Shown here: one piece after another, positions 8,076 through 17,562 of the stretch
How positions within the stretch are numbered: position 1 is the first letter of the stretch
Layout of the letters: every line of letters starts with the position of its first letter
Assembly: GCA_963729325.1 (NCBI GenBank)
Contig: CAVSNS010000033.1
Span: 1-64,000, forward strand
From: JABCYV01 sp963729325
GTDB taxonomy: Bacteria; Acidobacteriota; Terriglobia; Terriglobales; Acidobacteriaceae
Reading direction: 5' to 3'
Length of the DNA stretch: 64,000 bases
Translations under genes and position numbers: made by a program
The notes under the pieces: generated by a model
What the model was told of the DNA's origin: nothing
Databases searched by the model: none
Seen by the model: the letters and a program-made list of their open reading frames with translations, nothing else

Positions 8076-9890
8076 ATGGTGAAACTTCGGATGCGGACCA
8101 AGTTTCTGCTCTCCATGCTGCTGATTTCCGCGGGTCTCACTTCAACCAGCCTTTTGCTAGTACGCCGTAGCGTGCAGACGCAAGTAACGAAAGAAATCTT
8201 CTCGGACTTGCGTAACTCCGTCAGCACTTTCCAGAACTTCCAGCGAGAACGCGAACTGACCTTGACACACTCCGCGGAGCTGCTCGCGGACCTGCCAAAC
8301 TTGCGTGCGCTCATGACTACCCAGCATGCGGCTACTATTCAGGATGCCTCCAATAGTCTTTGGCGGTTGGCGGGCAGCGACCTGTTCGTGCTAGCGGACC
8401 GGTCGGGAAGGGTGGTGGCGCTCCATACCGTTTCTCCTGGTCTGACCCGCGAAATGGCCCAGCAGTCGCTCGCCAGCGCATTGAATCAACAAGGCCCAGA
8501 ACACTGGTGGTTTGGAGGCCGACACCTCTACGAAGTCTTTCTTAAACCAATTTACTTTGGTCCGGCGGCGGAAAACCGTCTGCTGGGATTCCTGGTCATC
8601 GGTTATGAAATCGACGAGCGGGTGGCGTCGCAAGTGAGCCGAATTGCGGCCAGCCAGGTGGTTTTTTATTACGGCGACGCGATAGTAAGGAGCACGCTTA
8701 CGCCGGCACAAGAAGCTGAATTGGCGCGACAGCGGGCGGTCCCGTCGGCTCCAGCGGTGTCCGGGCCCGAGGCTGTGCAACTGGGCGATGAGCGCTTTCT
8801 CGGGACGTCCGTGGAATTGGCTGGCAGGGGGACGCCTTCGGTTCGTTTAAACGTTCTAAAGTCTTACGATCAAGCGACAGCATTTCTCGACAGCTTGAAC
8901 CGCCTGCTACTGGGACTGGGCTTAGTAGCGGTCGTGGGAGGAAGCGCGCTGGTGTTCCTGATATCGCACACTTTCACCAGACCCTTGGGAAATCTTGTCT
9001 CCGGTGTGCGGGCGCTGGAGAAGGGCGATTTTACTTATGCGTTGGATGCTCACGGTGGTGATGAAGTCGCTGAGGTAACCGGAGCCTTTAACCGCATGCG
9101 TGAGAGCCTGCTGAAAACTCAGCAGGAACTGCTCGAAGCGGAACGGCTGGCCACGATCGGACGCATGGCAAGTTCCATCTCTCATGATTTACGGCACTCG
9201 TTGGCGGCCATCGTGGCCAATGCCGAGTTCCTATGTGAAAGCCGGTTGTCCACCGATCAGAGGGAAGAACTCTATCAGGAAGTTCGCGTGGCGGTGAATC
9301 AGATGACCGACCTCATTGACTCGCTTCTGGAATTCTCCCGCACTCGGGAATCGTTGCGTCCGACCTATGGCAACGTGAAAGACTCAGTGGATCGTGAAGT
9401 GCAAGCCATTCGATCTCATCCAGAATTTCATCGGATCCCGATTTCTGTAAGCCAGCACGGGAACAGCACCGGCTGGTTCGACCCCCGAAAGCTGGAGCGC
9501 GTCCTGTATAACCTGCTGTTGAACGCCTGTGAAGCGGTGGCAGCCAATGGCGGCAGTATCGAGGTGGTGTTGCGCGAGGTTTCCGGTGGAGTCGAAATTC
9601 GTGTTTGCGACAATGGCCGGGGAATTCCGGAATCCGTCAGAGGCAGGCTCTTCGAGCCTTTTGTCAGCTATGGCAAGGAGAACGGCACCGGCTTAGGGTT
9701 AACGGTAGTGCAAAAGATCATCCAGGACCATGGAGGCGATGTGACCGTAGAGAAAACCTCGGAGGAAGGAACGACATTCCGTCTGCTGCTGCCCCTCGCC
9801 TCCTCGCCTGAGAGTGTCCCGGAAAGCCGCGCGGATGGGAGACCCGGAGCCCCGCCACTGGCCCGCACGAAGCGGGCTCAATCGGAGTAG
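8076..9890 (+). CDS. Membrane sensor histidine kinase
   Basis: 604 residues. TM1 spans about 10-28, a periplasmic sensor region about 30-272, TM2 about 275-298, then HAMP (FTRPLGNLVSGVRALEKGDF) and a dimerisation helix with the phospho-acceptor His370 in SSISHDLRHSLAAI. The catalytic domain has the N box NLLLNACEAV, G1 DNGRGIPE and G2 GTGLGLTVVQKI. After about residue 585 the tail is Pro/Arg-rich and looks unstructured. The sensor region resembles double-Cache type ligand binders (FVLADRSGRVVALHT), but I cannot name a ligand. Lies in a co-directional group with the preceding regulator and the porin downstream. Confidence 0.93.
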   Translation: MVKLRMRTKFLLSMLLISAGLTSTSLLLVRRSVQTQVTKEIFSDLRNSVSTFQNFQRERELTLTHSAELLADLPNLRALMTTQHAATIQDASNSLWRLAGSDLFVLADRSGRVVALHTVSPGLTREMAQQSLASALNQQGPEHWWFGGRHLYEVFLKPIYFGPAAENRLLGFLVIGYEIDERVASQVSRIAASQVVFYYGDAIVRSTLTPAQEAELARQRAVPSAPAVSGPEAVQLGDERFLGTSVELAGRGTPSVRLNVLKSYDQATAFLDSLNRLLLGLGLVAVVGGSALVFLISHTFTRPLGNLVSGVRALEKGDFTYALDAHGGDEVAEVTGAFNRMRESLLKTQQELLEAERLATIGRMASSISHDLRHSLAAIVANAEFLCESRLSTDQREELYQEVRVAVNQMTDLIDSLLEFSRTRESLRPTYGNVKDSVDREVQAIRSHPEFHRIPISVSQHGNSTGWFDPRKLERVLYNLLLNACEAVAANGGSIEVVLREVSGGVEIRVCDNGRGIPESVRGRLFEPFVSYGKENGTGLGLTVVQKIIQDHGGDVTVEKTSEEGTTFRLLLPLASSPESVPESRADGRPGAPPLARTKRAQSE

Positions 9891-9990
9891 GATTTCAAAA
9901 TTGCGGCGGCGCGGCATGCCGAATTGTCTGACGAGTTCGCAACTACATCGTTTAGGAAACTTCCAAGAGTGTTTTTGGGGGAGGCGTATT

Positions 9991-11594
9991 GTGAAGCACG
10001 GGATTGGCTTGCCTCATTGGTTTCGCGAATCCAGCGTCCTGGCATTACTGCTGCTGCTCGAAAGTGCTTCGGGGTGGGGACAAGAGCTGAGCACATCAGC
10101 CACGCCACCGGCTGACTCACTGACGGTTGCGGTCCACGAACTGCAGGAACAGGTGCGGGAATTGCGCGCCGCCGTGGTAGAAGTGCGCTCTGAAGCTGCC
10201 CAGTACCGCGCCGAGACGGCGGAACTGCGACGCGAGCTACAGGCGACCAGAGGTGAACTGGCGGCGTCGGTTGGGGGACAGACCAGTGCGCATTCTGCCG
10301 TGCCTGCCGCCACGGCTAACTCCGCCAACACTAATCCGAGCCTCCATCCGGCCCAGGCGGCGCCCTGGAAGACCGCGTTGCCGCTTTAGAGGAATCGTCA
10401 CAGCTGTTAAATGGAAAAGTAGACGATCAGAATCAGATCAAGGTCGAGAGCGCGTCGAAGTATCGGGTCCGACTCTCGGGCATCGTGTTGCTGAACCTCT
10501 TTAATACACGCGGGACGACAGACAACCAGGATTTTCCCACTTGGGCGACCACCCAAGGTCCGGCCGACCCAAAAGGAGATTTCGGGGTGAGCCTGCGGCA
10601 GTCCGAACTTGGTTTGGAGGTGTTTGGGCCGCGCCTGGCCGGTGCGAAGACCACGGGTAATTTGCAGCTGGACTTTTCCGGGGGATTTCCCAATACGCTA
10701 AATGGGGTGAACTATGGCCTAGTACGGCTGCGGATCGCGAGCCTGCGGATGGATTGGCAGCACACCTCAATTGTCGCGGGCCAGGACAATGCGTTCGTCT
10801 CTCCACTTTCACCAACCTCGTTCGCTTCGCTCGCGGTGCCCGCTCTGGGTTACGCCGGGAATCTCTGGGGCTGGATTCCGCAGGTTCGAGTGGAGCACCG
10901 ATATGATCTTTCGGATGGACAGAGCATAACCTTGCAGGGTGGCATTTTCGATAATCTGACCGGCGAACTACCCTACGACTCGTTCTTGCGCATTCCATCC
11001 GCAGGCGAGAGATCCAGCCAGCCGTCCTACGGGGCTCGAGCCGCTTGGACAACCAACATCTTCGGCCGACCGATGACCTTAGGGACCGCTGGCTACTATA
11101 GCCGCCAGGACTGGAGCTTCAATCATCATGTCGACGGCTGGGGCGGAATGGCGGACTGGGACATTCCAGTCTCTTCACGGATCAGTCTCTCGGGAGAGTT
11201 TTATCGGGGCCGTGCTTTAGGCGGATTAGGCGCGGGCTTCGGACGGAGCGTACTTTTCAGCGATGCTAAGATCGGCCCCAATACCGGGGTGCGGGCTCTC
11301 AATTCGATCGGGGGATGGTCGCAGTTGAAATTCAAAGCTTCTTCCAGACTCGAATTTAATGGGGCATTTGGGCTGGACAATCCCTACGCGCAAGACCTCC
11401 GGGCTTTCTCCGCGCCTCAGAGTTATTTTTTCCCCTCGCTGGCACAGAATCGAAGCGCCCTGGCGAACTTCATTTACCGGCCCCGCTCAAACTTGGTGTT
11501 TTCGGGGGAGTATCGGTACCTGAGGACGTTTTTGATTGATAGCAACAGCAATAACGCCGAGCAGGTAAACATGATAATGGGGATTCTGTTTTGA
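9991..11594 (+). CDS. Outer-membrane beta-barrel porin with N-terminal coiled coil (frameshifted)
   Basis: GTG at 9991 with GGGGGAGG at 9977-9984 opens a signal peptide (ESSVLALLLLLESASGWGQE) followed by a heptad coiled coil (LQEQVRELRAAVVEVRSEAA, then AETAELRRELQAT). Frame one stops at 10389, while the continuation (RVAALEESSQLLNGKVDDQ) and the barrel are in another frame; the change is one missing base near 10357-10365. The barrel region has alternating strands, many Gly/Tyr/Trp and a terminal Phe (MIMGILF), as recognised by the BAM machinery. This resembles acidobacterial porins with a trimerising coiled coil like OprP/OprO, whose solute I cannot tell. It is followed by an overlapping cupredoxin gene. 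Confidence 0.8.
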
Positions 11595-12328
11595 AGATGC
11601 TACCGTTTGCGACCCGTCGCCACTGGTCATATGTGCTGCTACTCTGCAGCTGTTTTGCCTGCGCGCAGCAGGTTACCCTGACGGCGCGCGTGACGCTGGT
11701 GAATGGGGACCGAGGGAGTCGCCCGCACGAGGCCGGCGACGTTGTCCTCTGGCTCACGCCGCTGACCGGAGCGGAATCGATGAGTTTGCCTGCCATCGCA
11801 GAATCGTCGCGTGCGCGTTTGGTCCAGCGCAACAAGAGTTTCGAGCCTCACGTGCTCGTCGTTCCTGTGGGTTCGGTAGTCGCGTTTCCCAATCGCGACC
11901 CGTTTTTTCACAATGTGTTTTCTTTGTTTGAGGGCAAACGCTTCGACTTAGGTCTTTATGAAGCGGGCAGCACGCGGGATGTGCTATTCGACAAACCAGG
12001 AGTCTCCTATATTTTCTGTAACATTCATGCCGAGATGAGCGCGGTGGTGATCGCCGTGGAGACTCCTTATTATGGGATCTCAGACCAGCGCGGGGAGGTG
12101 GTGATTCCGAATGTGCCTCCAGGCCGCTACACGCTTCGAATCTGGTACGAGTCGGCACTGCCAGAAACACTGAAGAGCCTGACTCGGGACATCACGGTTT
12201 CAGAAGCGAGTTCAACTCTAGGCTTACTGCGGCTCACCGAAGTTGCCATGCCTCAGCCACATAAAAACCTCTACGGCCGGGATTACGATCCGCCCATGCC
12301 GGACAGCCCAGCCTACGAACGGCATTGA
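11591..12328 (+). CDS. Exported cupredoxin (plastocyanin-like) protein
   Basis: 245 residues: a signal peptide (SYVLLLCSCFACAQQ), a cupredoxin domain with VPVGSVVAFPNRDPFFHNVFS and FCNIHAEMSAVV, giving the type 1 copper ligands His, Cys, His, Met, and a C-terminal segment with VVIPNVPPGRYTLRIW typical of carboxypeptidase-regulatory-like beta domains. Such proteins carry electrons or copper in the periplasm. The porin stop (TGA 11592-11594) overlaps a TTG start at 11591 and an ATG follows at 11597, so translation is coupled. The end of the operon lies somewhere before the terminator at 12554. Confidence 0.85.
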   Translation: MKMLPFATRRHWSYVLLLCSCFACAQQVTLTARVTLVNGDRGSRPHEAGDVVLWLTPLTGAESMSLPAIAESSRARLVQRNKSFEPHVLVVPVGSVVAFPNRDPFFHNVFSLFEGKRFDLGLYEAGSTRDVLFDKPGVSYIFCNIHAEMSAVVIAVETPYYGISDQRGEVVIPNVPPGRYTLRIWYESALPETLKSLTRDITVSEASSTLGLLRLTEVAMPQPHKNLYGRDYDPPMPDSPAYERH

Positions 12329-12417
12329 ACGCACGAAATTGTCGGCAATTAACAAAGAAATGACAAATGCGTGATATCACTCTGACAATTGGACCCATGT
12401 CTTGCCTTAATCTTAGA

Positions 12418-12582
12418 AGAATATGAACGGGTGGCCGCTGCTGGCCCGTTCAAAACAATTGGGTCCCGGGACCTTAGTTTTCCAGTCGTTCTGTTGTTGA
12501 AGTTGTTTGATGCGGTGGCAATTCCTGAAAAAACTCCTCTCTCTCCATGCTTGGGCCAGCAAAACTGCGCTGGCCTTTTTTT
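12418..12582 (+). ncRNA. Candidate structured RNA or leader ending in an intrinsic terminator
   Basis: No gene fits 12329-12666. Three hairpins line up: GAACGGG 12425-12431 with CCCGTTC 12445-12451; the perfect palindrome GGTCCCGGGACC 12462-12473; and the terminator GGCCAGC/GCTGGCC at 12554-12575 plus seven T. GCTGGCCC at 12440-12447 is exactly complementary to GGGCCAGC at 12553-12560, so the first hairpin and the terminator could exchange partners. A weak promoter, CTGACA 12382-12387 and CTTAAT 12406-12411, would start it near 12418. No plus-strand gene follows for 3 kb, so a trans-acting small RNA is likelier than a leader; a long 3' UTR of the cupredoxin operon is the other option. Confidence 0.4.
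12554..12582 (+). terminator. Rho-independent terminator
   Basis: Perfect 7-bp GC-rich stem GGCCAGC (12554-12560) and GCTGGCC (12569-12575) with an 8-base loop, followed at once by TTTTTTT (12576-12582). On the minus strand there is no T-run, so it acts on plus-strand transcripts, either from the porin/cupredoxin operon or from the RNA candidate. Confidence 0.85.
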
Positions 12583-12666
12583 CTGCAGAAGCGAATAAGA
12601 GTTTCTGCCAGGCCCATCGAGCTCAGTGAGTTGGTCATGGCACAAGCTGACGCAAGGAATCATGGT

Positions 12667-13667
12667 TCAGCGTTTTTTGCCTGCCACCTGATCATGCCCG
12701 TAGTACTCATAGGCGGACATCGGTTTTTCTCCACCCTTCTTCCAGGTGCGATTGTCTTCCGAAAGTTTGCCAAGCGCGCGTGCCATCTCGCGAACATGGA
12801 TGGCCACCGATCCGCAACAGGAGCCAATGTAATTGATGCCGATCTCGCGTGCATCCCGGGCATAATCTGCCATCTCGTTTCGCGTGAGCTGCAAGCGGGT
12901 CAAGTGCCGAGCGGAAATTCGGGAAGGCTGGTGAAATCGGGCGTCTCCTTAGGAGTACGATAGGCGACGGGCTGGCAGGCGAGATAACCGGAAACGGCCT
13001 TCCTCATCTCTTCCATTAGTCTGAGCATGTGCTCTGGCGGACGCAGGCAATTCATGCCAACGATGTCCGCGCCCGCGTCCAGCAGAGCTTTGGCAGCTTC
13101 GCCAGCGGTCTTTCCCTCCGCAGTCTCATCTTTATTTTCGAAGCAGACGGTCACCATGACCGGTAAGCCAGTCTGCCTAGCGCGCTCGACAGCGATCAGC
13201 GCTTCTCCCAGCCATGAAAAGGTTTCGCCAATGATGAAGTCCACACCTTCGTCGATTTGGATCGCGAGCTGCTCATCAAAGGTCTTCCGAACGCGGTCCT
13301 CGGCTGTCGTGTTGTTAGGTTCATACATCCAGGTCAAGCTCAAGTTGCCGGCCACCAGACATTTCTCGCCGGCAACCTCACGCGCGATTCTTACCGCGGC
13401 TCGATTAAGTTCTTCGAGCCGGTTTTCGAGCCCGACCGTGGCCAGTTTGTCCCGACTGGCGTAGAAGGTGAGCGCTTGCAGGACATCGGCGCCAGCCTCG
13501 CGGAATTCCACGTGCAATTCGCGGAGGGCATCCGGATACAGCAACGCGACCTCTGGAGTAAACGGACCCGCGCGCACCCAGCCCCGCTTCTCCAGTTCCA
13601 GCAAATAACCACCGTCGCCGAGGACCGGTCCCTCTTTAAGCCGTTCGAGGATCCCTTTTTTCTTCAT
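12667..13667 (-). CDS. Betaine/homocysteine S-methyltransferase family protein (frameshifted)
   Basis: Cobalamin-independent homocysteine methyltransferase fold of the BHMT type: the start (ILERLKEGPVLGDGGYLLELEKRGW), ETFSWLGEAL, and zinc-binding Cys in VGMNCLRPP and GSCCGS. It moves a methyl group from glycine betaine to homocysteine, making dimethylglycine and methionine. The first frame stops at 12900, and the last 78 residues (LQLTRNEMADYARDA onward) are in another frame; two single-base insertions near 12908-12925 explain this exactly. ATG at 13667 follows AGGAGC on the minus strand. It is third in a minus-strand operon after two FAD proteins. Confidence 0.88.
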
Positions 13668-13676
13668 ACATGCTCC

Positions 13677-13859
13677 TTAGTCGTCAGCAGTCTTTGTATT
13701 CGTACTCCGCCTTGCCACCCGGCCCGCGCGATCTTTGTCAATGACGGCGATGTTTCCAGGCTTACGCCGCGCCAGGTGAAATGCAATCGAAGCCCCCATT
13801 ACACCAGCGCCGAAAGTCACGATGGCGGCGGATCTAGGATTGGAGTTGCCGCTGTTCAT
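13677..13859 (-). pseudogene. Remnant of a DAO-type FAD oxidoreductase
   Basis: A 60-codon frame whose first 45 residues are the dinucleotide-binding start of a D-amino-acid-oxidase/sarcosine-dehydrogenase-like protein (AAIVTFGAGVMGASIAFHLA then IAVIDKDRAG). The substrate and FAD-isoalloxazine parts are missing, so an intact enzyme would need some 350 more residues. Its ATG overlaps the stop of the upstream oxidoreductase (13856-13859), as in a coupled operon, so the gene was once functional there. Another frame at its end, reading GGKAEYEYKDC then stop, could be the surviving C-terminus of the same gene after an internal deletion. That is an inference. Confidence 0.55.
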
Positions 13860-15485
13860 GCGACGGCCTCCTTGAATCGTCCTTTCTTCCAGTCACGCAA
13901 AACCTGTTGCGCCGCGTTATGACCGGGTGCGCCAGTGACCCCACCGCCCGGATGGGTTCCGGCTCCGCAGAGATAGAGACCATCGATGGGCGTGCGGTAT
14001 TGCGACCAACCCGGAACGGGTCGCATAAAGAAGAGTTGCTCGAGACGAAGGTCGCCGTGAAAAATGTTGCCTTCGGTCAGTCCGTAGGTGCGCTCCAAAT
14101 CGAGCGGAGTCAACACTTGTCTAGCGACGATTGCACCGGGGACGTTCGGCGCGTATTCGGCAATTTTCTTGACGACGCGGTCGCCGAGCAGCTCACGCTT
14201 TTCGTCCCAGGAGCCCTGCCGCAAATGATACGGGACATATTGCACAAAGCAGGTGAGGATGTGCTTGCCTTTCGGCGCCAAAGAATCGTCGGCATTCGAC
14301 GAGACGACGCAGTCCACCCATAGCTCTTCCGGAATCTCGCCGAACTTGGCGATGTCGTAGCAACGCTCAGCAAACTCAAGGGATGGTATCAGTGTGTAAA
14401 AGGTTCGCTCGAGGGGAGTGGCGTCTGACCTCGTCCCTTTGAAGCGTGGTTCTTCTGCCAGCACCATATTTACCTTGGCGCAGGGCCCGTTCATCTTGAT
14501 GCCTCGAATCGCCTGCAGAAAATCGCCAGGCAATTCTCTGGTAGGGACCATTTCCCAGGAAGGTGCGTTTGGGATCGGCGTTCGACAGCACCATGCGTGC
14601 GCGGATCTCGGTGCCATCTTCCAGCACGATGCCTCGCGCGCGGCCGTGACGAATGTCAATTTGAGCGACTGGAGACGAAGTGCGGACCTCTACCCCCAAC
14701 TTTTGTCCCGCGGCAGCTAATGATTGCGTGATCGCTCCCATGCCGCCGATGACGTGTCCGGAGAAACCTTGCAACTGCTGTTCGCCGCCGCCCAGCAGGT
14801 GGAACAACAGGCCGATCGCCGTGCCAGACTGATAGGGGCCGCCGTGCTTGCCATATACATTGTTGGCAAGGAACATGGTTTTGATCTTGTCGGACTCGTA
14901 GTTGTGATCAAGAAATTCGCCCAAACTTCCGGTTAGGAATGAAACTAGTTGTGAAATTTCACCGCTGGAGATGCCACGAAACCGCCTACCTACGCGAAAG
15001 AGGTCGGCCCAGCCATTCATGCTGCTGGTGTCGAGATCGGGCGGTGGCTCCATGAAGAACGGCTGCAAGTAGCGCACCAGTTTTTTTAGTTGGTCATCGA
15101 CGCGAACGAAAGTCTCGGCGTCTTTCGCGGAAATCTTGGCGAATTCCTCCTTGGCTCGTTCTCGGTCGACCCACCACGAGACCACATGGCCATCCGGAAA
15201 TGGGACCTGGACGGCAGGATCGCACGGAATCATGCGGAGCCCGTGTTCGGCGAGACGCAGATCTCGAACTACTTCCGGCCGCAACATGCTGGCGATATAG
15301 GATGTCGTGGAGACGCGGCAACCTGGAGCAATCTCCTCAGTGACGCAGCAGCCGCCGACCATCTCTCGGCGTTCGAGTACGAGCGTGGAGAGGCCGGCAC
15401 GCGCCAGGTAAGCGGCCGCGGTTAGACCGTTGTGGCCGCCGCCGATTACAATCGCGTCATAGATTTTTTCTGAATCTCCGGCCAT
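13856..15485 (-). CDS. FAD-dependent oxidoreductase, phytoene-desaturase/PYROXD2-like (frameshifted)
   Basis: About 540 residues. The N-terminus has the Rossmann FAD motif YDAIVIGGGHNGLTAAAYLARAG and the following LERREMVGGCC; the C-terminus has DGLYLCGAGTHPGGGVTGAPGHNAA, the second FAD-contact motif of the CrtI/amine-oxidase family. The two halves are in different frames with an extra A near 14560 (the reading should pass from RTFLG to MVPTRELPGDF). No carotenoid genes are nearby and the sequence is closer to the PYROXD2 group. It heads a minus-strand operon with a sarcosine-oxidase-like remnant and BHMT, and diverges from tetR. Confidence 0.85.
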
Positions 15486-15497
15486 GGTTTTTTGGAG

Positions 15498-15510
15498 TGA
15501 CCAATGGTCA
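15498..15510. promoter_or_regulatory. Candidate TetR operator
   Basis: Perfect inverted repeat TGACCA-A-TGGTCA at 15498-15510, in the divergent gap between the FAD oxidoreductase (start 15485) and the TetR regulator (start 15613). Its spacing and symmetry suit a TetR-type dimer, and a related half site GACCAATC lies at 15573-15580. It is 13 bases from the oxidoreductase start codon, so binding would block that operon. Confidence 0.5.
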
Positions 15511-15612
15511 ATCTATATCGGTACGGGCAAGATACATTACCGCATGACCCCGTAAAATAGAATTGAAATTCGACCAATCTTTCGATACAGTTTTATGACT
15601 TGAGGTCAGCTT

Positions 15613-16299
15613 ATGGGTGGCATTAGTAGTATCGTCTCTCCGCCGCGTTATCGTCGCATGCCGCAACGGCCTCGCTCCGAAGGTAAGCGGGCGAAAATCG
15701 TTGATGCCGCAATGCGTCATTTTGCCGAACAGGGTTACCAGGCGGCGCGGATGGGCGACATCGCGTCAGCTCTGGGCATTGCCAAAGGATCGATTTTCCA
15801 ACACTTCGGCAGTAAAGACGGGCTGTTCTTCGAGGTCTATAAGAAAGCTGTGCGTTCGTTCCCGCGCTACCTCGATGCCCCGGCGGAGGTGCGCGAGGGC
15901 GGGTTCTTCGAAGTGTTGCGTTATTGGCTGGCCCGGACAGAACACCTACTGCACGAAGACTGGATTCCGTACCGCGTATCGCTGTTAGGAAATTATGGTA
16001 CCGATCTCAGCTTGAAGCGCGAAATCAATCGCTTTCTGTTGGCGGAGGACCCGTACGGCACGGTCCCGTTTGTTCGCTTCGGCCTGGAGCGTGCGGAACT
16101 GCGCCGCGATCTTGACCAGGAGATGATTGTTTCCATCTTGGACTGGACGATGGAGCGCTTCCAGGATGCACTTCTCACGGAAGAACTGGATCCCGGACTC
16201 TTCCGTCGTCAAGGCAATGTGATGGAGAAAAAGGAAGCCCGTATTGCGCAATTTCTCGACGTACTGAGACGGGCAATTGGAACGGAACAGCGTGGTTGA
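15613..16299 (+). CDS. TetR/AcrR-family transcriptional regulator
   Basis: 228 residues with the TetR N-terminal helix-turn-helix (KIVDAAMRHFAEQGYQAARMGDIASALGIAKGSIFQHFGSK, split here at about residues 29-70) and a helical ligand-binding domain rich in aromatic residues. The ATG at 15613 has GAGG at 15602-15605; an internal ATG at 15658 is a second option. It is divergent from the FAD/BHMT operon and 70 bases upstream of the Rieske oxygenase on the same strand, so it probably controls both arms; the ligand may be a quaternary amine, by inference from these enzymes. Confidence 0.9.
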   Translation: MGGISSIVSPPRYRRMPQRPRSEGKRAKIVDAAMRHFAEQGYQAARMGDIASALGIAKGSIFQHFGSKDGLFFEVYKKAVRSFPRYLDAPAEVREGGFFEVLRYWLARTEHLLHEDWIPYRVSLLGNYGTDLSLKREINRFLLAEDPYGTVPFVRFGLERAELRRDLDQEMIVSILDWTMERFQDALLTEELDPGLFRRQGNVMEKKEARIAQFLDVLRRAIGTEQRG

Positions 16300-16369
16300 G
16301 GCGTCACGCGGTTGAGCTTAGAAGGTCCGTCTTCCATATCTCGAAAGGGAAAAACCGAGAGTCACGATT

Positions 16370-17500
16370 ATGCCAATGTCCGTGCAGGAGATCCTGGCGA
16401 GTTACGATGACAGGGCGCCGCTGTCGGAAGCCTCGACCATTCCGGCGGCATTTTACGTGGACGCCCGAATTGCCGAAATCGAGGCCAGAACTGTCTTCAG
16501 CCAGACCTGGCAACTGGTGGGGCGCGTCGATCAGGTCGAAAAGCCTGGCCAGTTCGTCACGGCTACCGTTGCCGCGGAGCCGATCGTGGTGGTCCGCGGC
16601 AATGACGGTATGCTGCGCGGCTTCTACAATGTGTGCCGTCACCACGCGGCGGCCGTTGTTACCGAAGCTTGCGGACAAGCATCGCTGTTGCATTGCCCTT
16701 ATCACGGCTGGAACTACGGATTGGACGGATCGTTGAAAGGGATGCCCGAGTTCGAGGGCGTCAAGAATTTTGAGCGCCAGAAAAATGGATTGGTGCCCGT
16801 GAAGGCGGATACGTGGGAGAAGTTCGTCTTCGTGAATCTAGATCCCCAAGCCGCGCCGCTCAATGATTTTCTTGGTGGCCTGGTCAAGCGAGTTGCACCG
16901 CTTGGGGTGAGCAAATTGCGTTACTTCGATAGTCGCAGCTACGACATTCACTGCAACTGGAAAGTCTTCGTCGATAACTACCTCGATGGCGGATATCACG
17001 TTCCCCATTTGCATAAGGGTTTGAGTTCGGTGCTGGACTATAAGCAGTACACCATCGAGAACGAAGACCGGTATTGCCTGCAATCGAGCCCCATGGTGTC
17101 GTCAGAAGAGGACGCCGCGACTGGCGCCACCCGAAAGGGCGACCGCGCCTGGTATTTCTGGCAATATCCCAATTTGATGATTAACTGCTATGAAGGCTAT
17201 ATGGATACCAATCTCGTGTTGCCCGTAGACGTCGACCACTGTCGCGTGATCTTCGATTTTTATTTTGGGGATGTGAGTGACGCCCGTCGGGAATATAACC
17301 AGCAGAGCGTGGCAGTAGGCGCCCGAGTGCAGGACGAAGACCTGGGCATCTGTGAGGCAGTACAACGCGGTCTGAAGTCACGTGCCTACGGGGCAGGAAG
17401 ACTTTCGGTTCGACGCGAGGCGGGCGAGCACTTGTTCCATCGCTTGTTGGCAGCAGACTTGAAGGCTGGAGTGGGTCGTAGTGCGGTAGCTGCCGACTAA
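16370..17500 (+). CDS. Rieske non-heme iron oxygenase, choline-monooxygenase/betaine-demethylase type
   Basis: 376 residues. Rieske ligands are Cys89-x-His91 and Cys109-x2-His112 (VCRHHAAAV and LHCPYHGWNYGLDGS); the mononuclear iron site is in VDNYLDGGYHVPHLH with His210 and His215. GLDGSLKGMPEFEGVKNF and the LDGGYHVPHLH motif match plant choline monooxygenase and bacterial GbcA rather than aromatic-ring dioxygenases. It would oxidise choline or demethylate glycine betaine, and needs a separate reductase that is not seen nearby. Clustered with tetR, an FAD dehydrogenase remnant and BHMT, it supports a choline/betaine breakdown role. Translation may start at ATG 16370 or 16376. Confidence 0.87.
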   Translation: MPMSVQEILASYDDRAPLSEASTIPAAFYVDARIAEIEARTVFSQTWQLVGRVDQVEKPGQFVTATVAAEPIVVVRGNDGMLRGFYNVCRHHAAAVVTEACGQASLLHCPYHGWNYGLDGSLKGMPEFEGVKNFERQKNGLVPVKADTWEKFVFVNLDPQAAPLNDFLGGLVKRVAPLGVSKLRYFDSRSYDIHCNWKVFVDNYLDGGYHVPHLHKGLSSVLDYKQYTIENEDRYCLQSSPMVSSEEDAATGATRKGDRAWYFWQYPNLMINCYEGYMDTNLVLPVDVDHCRVIFDFYFGDVSDARREYNQQSVAVGARVQDEDLGICEAVQRGLKSRAYGAGRLSVRREAGEHLFHRLLAADLKAGVGRSAVAAD

Positions 17501-17562
17501 GCTACCGATAGCACTGGAAAATAGTCTGTCCTCCGTTTCTACATTACGAACGAGGTGAGGCG

